The position numbers and the translations under genes were made by a program. Shown here piece after piece: positions 55,813 through 64,000 of a stretch of 64,000 bases of DNA. Position 1 is the first letter of the stretch. Every line of letters begins with the position of its first letter. Origin of the DNA: Elysia chlorotica (lineage: Eukaryota; Mollusca; Gastropoda; Plakobranchidae); assembly GCA_003991915.1 (NCBI GenBank), contig RQTK01000029.1, forward strand, positions 28,943 to 92,942, given 5' to 3'. The notes under the pieces are model-generated. The model searched no databases. It was given only the letters and a program-made list of their open reading frames with translations, and was not told the DNA's origin.

Positions 55813-57196
55813 GTTCTGTCTTATTACTCTTAAATTAAATGATTTTGTAGGTAAAGATCTAGATAGTCAATATCCACCCAATCACCTTGTCCTCTATATC
55901 GAATATATGGCCGCCATGTAAACAGTGACTGGACCTCAGTGGGTAAGGAGTACCACAACTATTAACTATCCTCTCTATCAATTTATCCAGGGACCTCTTA
56001 AGAACAAAGCCATTTAACTAGGCCTAGAACACAATGTACCATCTTGTCTTAGAGCTAAATATGATTATCTAGATCAAAGTACTTTTAACGCTGGAGATCA
56101 TGGTATGATTTTTTTTAGGTATAATTAAACTCCGAAATCTAGGGACCCCAACAATGAACAAGCACTCTCACCTGCTTCAGTATAGACTACATTGCCTGCC
56201 CTGACTGCTGAGTGGTGAGATCAACATAAAATTGGTTTTTATACAAATCCCATCTCTGTGTGTGAAGGTCCTGTATAAATTTCAGGCCACAGATCCATTG
56301 GTTGTAATGTAAACATTGCATCTAAATCTATCTAGATCTAGATTTATTAGGAAACTAGGAAAGCGGATGAGGTCTTTTTCTAACTTTTACGAGAGTCTAG
56401 AATCAAGAACTAAGGGTCCTGAGAAGTGAGAACTGAGAGTGACGTCCCTTTACAACATGGCCGCGCACAGGGCGCTTTTGCTGTTAGACAAACACATCTA
56501 GGATCTAGATCTAGATCTAGGTCTAGATTTAGATAGAATTGATGTCCAGATTTAGATTTATATTCAACTGTTGATAATTGTTACGTACAATAATCGTTAC
56601 AGGTATTGAGGTAAGATTGCTGTTTTCTATACAAGAAAATGAGAGTGTCTAGCCTTCTACTAGAGGGCTAGATCTAGACTCAGATCCCAGGGACACCGTT
56701 AGATTAATTATGTTAGTGCTGGCGCGAACTATCAATAACGACTTGAGTCAGAAAATACTCTCGTTTAGCGATATGCCGGGACCTGCTGCTTGGACTTTGG
56801 GACCCAGTTCTAACTACTGACGTGCAAACTTGCCGAAATCTAGCCACCGCTTATCGATGAGCCAAATTTGCCAATGTCTCGATCTAGCCACTGTGCATGG
56901 GGTCTCTGGAAAAAGCCTTGATATAGGTTCTAGATCTAGACTAGTTACCGATAACAAAAGTGCATGGGATTTTGTTTTGTTTTTTACTTTGTAATAGCAC
57001 CTAGACTAAACTGTGTGGGCTCCTGGGATGGAACTCACCATTGGCACTGCGCTGACGGCTTACGCCTTTGGCTGAGGATTAGTAATGTGTTGACGGTACT
57101 AATAAACGGTTTATAATATATATATATGAGCCATTCCCAAAAAAAGTGCCCCCCAGCATGCATGTATTTTAAAATGTTATAAATAATGACACATAC

Positions 57197-57199
<3 letters not shown>

Positions 57200-57233
<34 letters not shown>
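57200..57233. repeat. (TA)n microsatellite
   Basis: About 34 bases of TA. A shorter TA run lies at 57117-57127. Confidence 0.92.
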
Positions 57234-57235
<2 letters not shown>

Positions 57236-58534
57236 TGAATTACATGAATAGTCTAAAAAATTCCTATGTAAATTGCAAGCAAGATTTCCATGTGTAAGGA
57301 AATATATGTTTAAAAATACAAAAAAAAAATACCAAAAAATGAAAGAAAGGGGGGAAAAGCACGAGTGAGTGAGAGAGAGGGAGAAAGAGAAAGAAAGAGA
57401 GAGAGGGAGCCTGAGTCCTGAGTTACCATTGTCACATGATTGTGGCTTCTGTGTTTATGTGTACATGTGCATGCACTCTAAGACAGCTTGCTCTCAAGTT
57501 GGACTGTTGGTGTCCCTAGCTAGCCAAGGCAAGAAGGCAACTAGGCATGGTGCAGTCGAGAGAGAGCTAGAGCCTGATGTTCCCTAGTTGTACTATTTTA
57601 TAGAAAGGTGTCGTCAAACCAGGATGTCAGCTGGACCCATGTCGATATATATATGTCTCGATCGAGCAGGACAAAAACTCACTAGCCCCAGCACTAATTA
57701 ATGTCTGGATATTTCACTTGTTTCTTTCCAAAGTTTGCTAAATAAAGTGTTTCTGACCAAATTTTGCCTTACCCGATCTATGTTGCTAAAATTTTTATTT
57801 TTTACAAAAGTACTTGTTATGTTTACAAATAGCAATACAATAAATAAAACCAAATAAGTGTGCTATTCTGTAGAATCTAAACCTAAAAGAGATTAAAACA
57901 TAGACTGCTGTTTCCGAACACGACATGCTTTACATATCGGTGTGGCAGAGCTGGTGACAGCTCTAGCAGTAGCACACTGTTTCCAAGTTCAAACATCGCA
58001 GTGCCAAATAGAGCCCCTTTTCATCAAGGTGGGCTAATGTGAATTTGCCCCATGACCATGTACTAGTATTCCTAACAAAAATTGGACTTTGACCGTAACC
58101 CTTTCCTTGTCTTCACAATAAGCCAAGTGGGGCAAGCGCAACATGGCTAGTTTTTCTGATATCTGGAACCAAATTCTTTAATTATTTCTTGAAGTGATAA
58201 CTATAGGCCTCTATAATTATCTTGATACTAGCACATTTCTGGTTGTCAATTTAATTTTAACATGCACATATACAATTATGCATATATAACTTATAATATT
58301 CTTACTTTTTCAAGTTGTGGAATTAGATATTGATAATACTTTTTTTTTAAAGTGAATAGTGAAACTGCCACTTTGCCCATCTTATTTTTGAAGGCACGAG
58401 CCGCTGTTCCCTTATTTACAATGCTCTTTCAAAGGGTATGGGACAAAAGTGTCAACATCACATGATTGAACTCCATACATTTTTCCATTTTAAAACTTTG
58501 TCCAGATCTCCAAGTCCAAGTCGAGGGATCCATT

Positions 58535-61500
58535 ATGACTTCCATCATTAAACTGCATGCCCTTTCGGGGGCTAGGGATGAATCTCCCCCGTGCTACATG
58601 CTACAAGTTGATGAATTTCGCTTTCTTCTTGACTGTGGCTGGGATGAAGACTTCAGCATGGACTTTGTCAAAGATCTCAGGAGGTCTGAATCATCTCCTT
58701 TCCTCACTGTTTTATCTTCATTTAATGCGTATTAATACTACTAGTCATATGCTCTCGCATAACTGCTTTAAAGTGTTTTTAGCTAAAGAGCTTTTAGTAT
58801 TTTTTACTTAAAATTTTAGTTTGCAGTCATTAAGTTTAAAAAAGGCCTTTTTTGAGCAAATTTTGGCATTAATTAGTTGCTTTTCTTTTCTTTTTTTCTA
58901 ATTTCACTTTTAAGATTAAAAAAAAAGAAATCAGAACAAATTTCTCTTTCCATCCCATTCCAGTTTATACTATAGCTCCATTTGATGATTTCTGAAATCA
59001 TCACCTCATCAAGCTTTCATCTCTTAGTCATATGGGTGGTCTCTTTTTAGTTTTAAAATTCTGTTTTTTTTTTTTTTTTCTTGTTTCAAGCGCTTAATTA
59101 ATTTTTCTACTATTTGCAGAGCCGCACACCAAGTTGATGCAGTCTTATTGTCATATCCTGACCATCTGCATCTAGGTGCTCTCCCTTACTTAGTGGGGAA
59201 AGGGGATCTTAATTGCCCCATCTATGCTACAGTTCCAGTGTATAAAATGGGACAGATGTTCATGTATGATCTCTACCAAGTGAGTAGTTGTGCTTCTAGT
59301 AGATGGAAATCTTGCAAGCTAATTAGGTGATAAATTTGACCTGATTGTGTAGGCATGCTGCCATAAGTAGTATAAAAATAGGAAACAATGGACTTACCTT
59401 GCTGTTTTGTAGGAATGTTTGATGAAGTACTTAATTTTGCAAAATGTTTTGCTTTGGGTTTATGTACCTCTTTATTTCTCTGATTTGGGGCATAATCTAT
59501 AGTTAAAAGTTCTTCTCATGGCCTAACATATATATGTATACCATAGGTTAAACCATCAATTGTGACCCATATGTATGGAGGGTTTGATCAATAGGGTCTA
59601 AAGCTAAACAAAAAGCAAAAATTATATTTGGTAGTGTATTATCAGTGTTTGCTCTTACATACAGTATTTATATTATGTTTCGTTTCTTTTTTTTTTATTA
59701 CTAACACTGCAAACAAAGCATCTAAATTTATCCTTCGTCTAACATCCCTAGTCACGCCACAACAGCCAAGATTTTGACAAGTTTTCCCTTGATGATGTGG
59801 ATGTTGCATTTGACAAAATCATCCAGCTGGAATACTCGCAACCTGTTGATTTGAAAGGTTTGTGACAAACTGGTCCTCATTTTTTTTCTTACCTGTAGAC
59901 TAAAAACTTGAGTGCTGATCAGGAGTGTGCGATTTCTTAAAAAAAAAAAGAAAATGTGAACCTCTCTTTTGATCTCTAAGATTTTCTATGACAATGAAAC
60001 TAAGTGAAATCGCATAATAATTTTTGTGATATACTTGATTCTGGTAAGCTAGCTTAGAAAAATGCTTTTTTGATTTGTAAATTCCCTTTTTTATTTTCTT
60101 TTTTGAACAATGAATATTTAGTTATTTCATAGACAAATTAAATATTTGTATTTTTGTCATTGCTCTACATCACAGTTTAACTTTTTAACGTATTATATTG
60201 CATTCTCTTTTAATTGAATGACATAAAAATATTTCTCTAAGTATTTGGTTACTTTCACCAACATGTTCCATGGGTGTTTAAAAGAAATGGAAACAAATAT
60301 TTTTTATTTAGTTATTACAAGAAAAAAAATAAGAAACAAATTGATGCAATCAAAAGGGATGAGATTGGGATGCTGGTTGAATTATTGAACAAACTGAGTC
60401 TATTATCTATGTCGGAAAAGTCAACATCAACCCAGGTTCGAAAGAACACTGATAAGATTAAGAGAGAGTACATCCGGATAGCAACCCTCATAGATGTATT
60501 CACTTTTTATAAATTGTGAGGCAACCAGGGTGAATCAGGCCGCCAATACGCCAATAAAAGTTTTGAGTCACAGCCCCCTAAACATCAAAAAGTACTATGT
60601 ATTGTTCTTTTTAATTAAAAAGAAAAATTAAATATCTCTAGTTCTAGAAATGATAGAGTAGTAATTTTTTTTCAACCTATTAAAATTTACTTCATGCTTT
60701 TTAACACACTTTGAATAACTCCAAAAGTCAATTTTCTGACTTGTGCCTGATTCACCCTGGTTGCCTCACAATTAATCTATACTTCGATTTTAGGTAAATG
60801 ATTATCACCTTATACCCAGTAGTTGACTAACGACGATATTTTATTTACTTATTAACGTAAATATTTGAATAATTGAAAAAAAAACATGTATAGGCTACTT
60901 TACAATGTTTTACAAGATATCTATGAACGTTTCGTGGATACGGACTTGTTTTAAGACTCGGGAGGGGGTGAGAAGCAAAACAAAAAGTCCTTTCCCTGTA
61001 CCAGAAGTTTAGTGAGGGAATGGTCGTCCTGTGTACTAACCTCCTTGTTAGACCTTTTAAAACTTTCTACCGCTCCTTCTTTAGCAAATACGATAGCTGA
61101 TGTTAGTGTTTTTTCTTTCCACACAGCATATTCCAAATCACTAGTTACCGGACAGTAGTACTTTTATTATAAAATACTAGTTAAAATTGTAATAAAAGTT
61201 TCTCTACTACAGTTTTCAAGCACTGATTTTAATGTTTAAAAAATTTTAATTTTCGTATTAGATAAAAAAAAAAGATTTAAAAAATTCCCATTTGATGCAC
61301 ATCTTTTTATCTTTGAAGAAACCATGAAACATTGAATTTATGCATTTGTTTTATCTTTTCTTCTTCCTGACAACATTAGCTAACTAAAGCATTTTTTCTC
61401 TCTCCCCAGACATTTAAATGGGTGCCAGTTGGATGCAATCTCTAGACCTTCAGTTTTGATCACAGATTCTTTCAATGCTCTCTACAACCAACTTGGTAGA

Positions 61501-63726
61501 AGGCAAAGAGATGAGCAGTTAATGAGTATGTCTAAAAAAATCTGTCTGAACTGTTTTAATTGAACAATTTAAGAATATTCATAATGCAACTTATGATTTA
61601 TAATTATCGAAACGTTGAAAAACTATATGCTTATAACTTTATTTTGTTATGAAAAACAATAGGTTTAACAACTTTGCAAAAAAAAAAAAAAAAAATTAAA
61701 TTAAACATGCTGTGAACAGTTTAAGAAAAAATGCAATCAATTATTCAAAATTTATGAGAAACTTTAACAGGCTTTTTATATTTTGTGTAGCCCCCTCCCC
61801 CCAAAAAAATAAAAAAATAAATTAGGATATAACGTTTAAAAAAAAGAAGAACAATTATGCTGGAGAAGTAAGTGAAATATAATATAAAACAGTTTATGAA
61901 ATGATTCTTTTATTTGCAGCAACAATTCTCCAGACAATGAGAAATGATGGGAATGTCCTGGTGGCGGTGGATACTGCTGGGCGTATGTTGGAGCTGGCTC
62001 AACTAATGGTTTGTTTGTTTAGTTTTTTTTTTTCTCTTAAAAGTAGTCTTTAATCATGTCCTAGTCCTCAATAAAAGTCCTGTATTGTGATACAACTCAG
62101 AGTATGAATTCTAGGTGGGCTTCCAGGGTGGGACTTGAACTGGATCTTACCCTCAGATCGTAGCGCCAACTCCCTTCCCCTCCAACTTTTGGCAGATTAT
62201 CTGTGACATCTATTTGAAATGTTTTTTCAAAATGTTTAGAAGCTATCCAAATTTAATTCTAAAAAGAGAGATCATAATTTTAAAAAAGCGTTTAGTATTT
62301 TAGCATGATTTTCAAAAGTTACCTAGCATATTTTGCAATAATGATAATTATGTTTGCGAAATGTTTGGCTCAAGGATAAAATATGTGTTAATCTTCAAAG
62401 TGATTTTTGAAGGAAACATTTTGGACTAGTTGTAACAATATCAGTGAAAATATTTTTGTTATGAAAACAAAAGAAAATCAAAGGCATTTAAAGTGCTGTC
62501 ATTAGTTTATGTAAAGATTTGCTTTTTATGAAGAAAAAGGCAAACAACTGTGGGATTGATGCAAATCCATTATCAGTAAGTGAAAATCCACTCAGTAATG
62601 TGCTTTTTTCATACATTCTTAAAAGTCGTACATTTTGTAGTTGTTGTAATATTGCTATGCATTTTCTTTTTTTAAATTCTTTTTAGGATCAAATGTGGCG
62701 TAACTCAGAGTCTGGCCTTACAGCCTATTCTCTGGCACTGCTCAATAATGTCAGCTTCAATGTGGTGGAATTTGCTAAATCACAGGTCAGTTCTTTTTAG
62801 CCTCTCAAGCAAGTAAGAAAGTAACAAAAACCTACAGAAATGACCATGGTAATAGTGACTGCTCTGAGCAGCACAGTTTATCTCTTTGTCTCCCTTGGGT
62901 CCCTTTAATAGTAGATTATTGATTTGTGCAATTATTTTATGAAGCGAGGTACTTATTTTTCAGGCTATTTAAATTCAACGGAGGTTGGGTAAATTGTCAG
63001 CCTGACAATGTATTTATTGATGTGTACAACTAAGTGATGTGAAGAGATAAAATTATCTCAACTATTGATTTTTGTAGTTTCTTGGGTAGGATAAAGATAG
63101 TAAATAATAAAATAATGGATTTGTCGAATATGTATCCATATATAAAAAATTTAATTGTCCATCTGATGGTAGTGTATTTTTAGACACAAAAAAATGAACA
63201 TGTAATTGTTTCTCAGGACTATTTGCCCTAAACACATGATTCTTAACTCTCCTGTAAATTTTTACAAGCCGTTTATGAGTGACATGCTATTAATTTCATC
63301 GTAACCCTTCATCAGAAAAGAACTTGTACCTTTCCATATTACTATTTTTCCACCAATGACACTCACAGAAAAGTATACAAAAACGTACATAAAGGTTGCT
63401 TTTTAAAATGTTTCTTAACCTTTGGACTTTAAAAATATTTTGGAGTACCTTTGAAATCATTCACTTTTCTGATACTATTATCAAATACTTTTCCCAATGC
63501 GCTCACTTGCGAAATTTTCAACCTTGCATTCTTTGTATGGAAGGTACATTATGACAAAAAAGAAAGCATAACTGTCTTTTCATATTTATCGCCCTCTTTC
63601 TAGGTGGAATGGATGAGTGATAAGTTAATGCGAGCATTTGAAGGCCAAAGAAACAACCCCTTCCAGCTGAAGCACGTCCGTCTGTGCCACAACCTTGCAG
63701 AGCTTGCCAAGGTGCCAGAGCCAAAG
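58535..63726 (+). CDS. CPSF2: Cleavage and polyadenylation specificity factor subunit 2 (CPSF100), 5' part; one exon not found
   Basis: CPSF100 is the catalytically inactive metallo-beta-lactamase/beta-CASP partner of the endonuclease CPSF73 in pre-mRNA 3'-end cleavage. Exons: 58535-58683 (ATG; acceptor at 58505), 59120-59279, 59752-59857, 61410-61525, 61920-62008, 62687-62785 and 63604-63726, then beyond the window. Reads [103 protein letters not shown] and [19 protein letters not shown], all clear orthologue blocks. Between 59857 and 61410 the conserved segment of about 43 residues containing PAGHMIGG-type motif III should be encoded, but I cannot find it. Exon 59752-59857 ends in phase 1 and exon 61410 begins in phase 2, so direct joining would hit a stop. 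See findings. Confidence 0.92.
60512..60773. mobile_element. MITE with perfect 29-bp terminal inverted repeats
   Basis: Left end 60512-60540 and right end 60745-60773 are exact reverse complements (start AATTGTGAGGCAACCAGGG). Total length 262 bp, no coding capacity. It lies inside CPSF2, in the interval where a conserved exon is missing. A diverged relative is at 22414-22836. Confidence 0.85.
62085..62170 (-). repeat. Possible SINE head (minus strand)
   Basis: On the minus strand, GGCGCTACGATCTGAGGGTA is followed by a B-box-like AGTTCAAGTCC. No complete A box. Located in the CPSF2 intron 62009-62686. Confidence 0.35.
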
Positions 63727-64000
63727 GTAGGATTGTTATTTTGTCGCTACTTTCTTTCTTGCTCCCTCAAGTTTCTGTTCCTCTCTCTGTATTTCTGTTT
63801 CCTACGCTCTATGTCTATCTGTGTGTTTCATCTCTTACTCGTGTTACTCACTGCATCTTTTCAATTATGTTTTTAATACTATGTTTGAATTTTTGTGTCC
63901 TTGTCTTCTCTTTGCTTCTTTGACATTATTTTCTCCATTTGTTTTTATTTACCATCATTTCTCTCTCTATTTAAAATCAGGGTAAAGAAAATATTACAGG

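Larger units (their letters stand above)
54439..58498. other. Divergent intergenic region zinc-finger gene / CPSF2
   Basis: No coding exon is visible. It contains a partial MITE end and an R2 repeat copy (55465-55812), CTAGATC-rich patches (56310-56345, 56495-56530, 56930), a (TA)n array (57200-57233) and a GA-rich tract (57366-57408). A GC-richer stretch at 56440-56480 (GACGTCCC, ATGGCCGCGCACAGG) may mark a promoter for one or both genes. Confidence 0.5.

Noticed and set aside
60274-60519. 81-residue frame as the missing CPSF2 exon
   Set aside because: Its sequence ([17 protein letters not shown] and neighbours) has none of the expected motif residues (PAGHMIGG, DFNH) and it lacks fitting splice phases.
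60951-61136. Minus-strand 61-residue frame within CPSF2
   Set aside because: No recognisable family, no splice context, and short; could be transposon debris but unsupported.

Overview
This is a eukaryotic nuclear window with AT-rich, intron-rich DNA and many short dispersed repeats. It most likely comes from a gastropod mollusc. The evidence is the animal gene set, GT-AG introns of hundreds to thousands of bases, tRNA-derived SINEs, TA-flanked miniature elements, and recurring CTAGATCTAGAT words that I associate with heterobranch snail genomes. The species assignment is inference; the presence of animal genes is read directly from the sequence.

Layout. (1) 474-7627, plus: PPIE, a spliceosomal cyclophilin with an RRM, complete except for its first coding exon, which lies left of the window. 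(2) 10089-13845, minus: COA7, a Sel1-repeat mitochondrial complex IV assembly factor, with three coding exons. A broken MADF-domain fragment sits in its first intron on the opposite strand. (3) 17603-19864, plus: an unrecognised 753-residue, single-coding-exon, disordered and probably nuclear protein, followed by about 7 kb of gene-poor DNA. (4) 26948-32341, minus: a five-exon Tctex1/DYNLT-family dynein light chain with a long histidine-rich N-terminal region. (5) 37827-41643, plus: regucalcin (RGN/SMP30), five coding exons with all introns in phase 1. (6) 41644-50414: repeat-rich DNA with SINEs, a 236-bp tandem duplication, a cluster of inverted TGTCTGATG sites, and a truncated LTR retrotransposon inside a perfect 70-bp direct repeat. 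(7) 50415-54311, minus: a 1298-residue, single-coding-exon C2H2 zinc-finger protein. (8) 58535-63726, plus, running off the right edge: CPSF2 (CPSF100).

The genes do not form one pathway. They are independent housekeeping genes (mRNA splicing, mRNA 3'-end processing, mitochondrial assembly, cytosolic lactonase/calcium homeostasis, dynein transport) next to two rapidly evolving, lineage-specific-looking proteins. No operon, CRISPR array or prokaryotic-type system is present.

The observations most worth checking are: the LTR element whose flanking duplication is 70 bp instead of the usual 4-6 bp; the absence from the CPSF2 model of the exon that should carry the third metallo-beta-lactamase motif, in an interval occupied by a MITE with perfect 29-bp inverted ends; the antisense MADF fragment in COA7; the histidine-rich dynein light chain; and the TGTCTGATG cluster. 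Exon boundaries were placed by hand from splice signals, reading phase and remembered family sequences. No alignment or database search was run.
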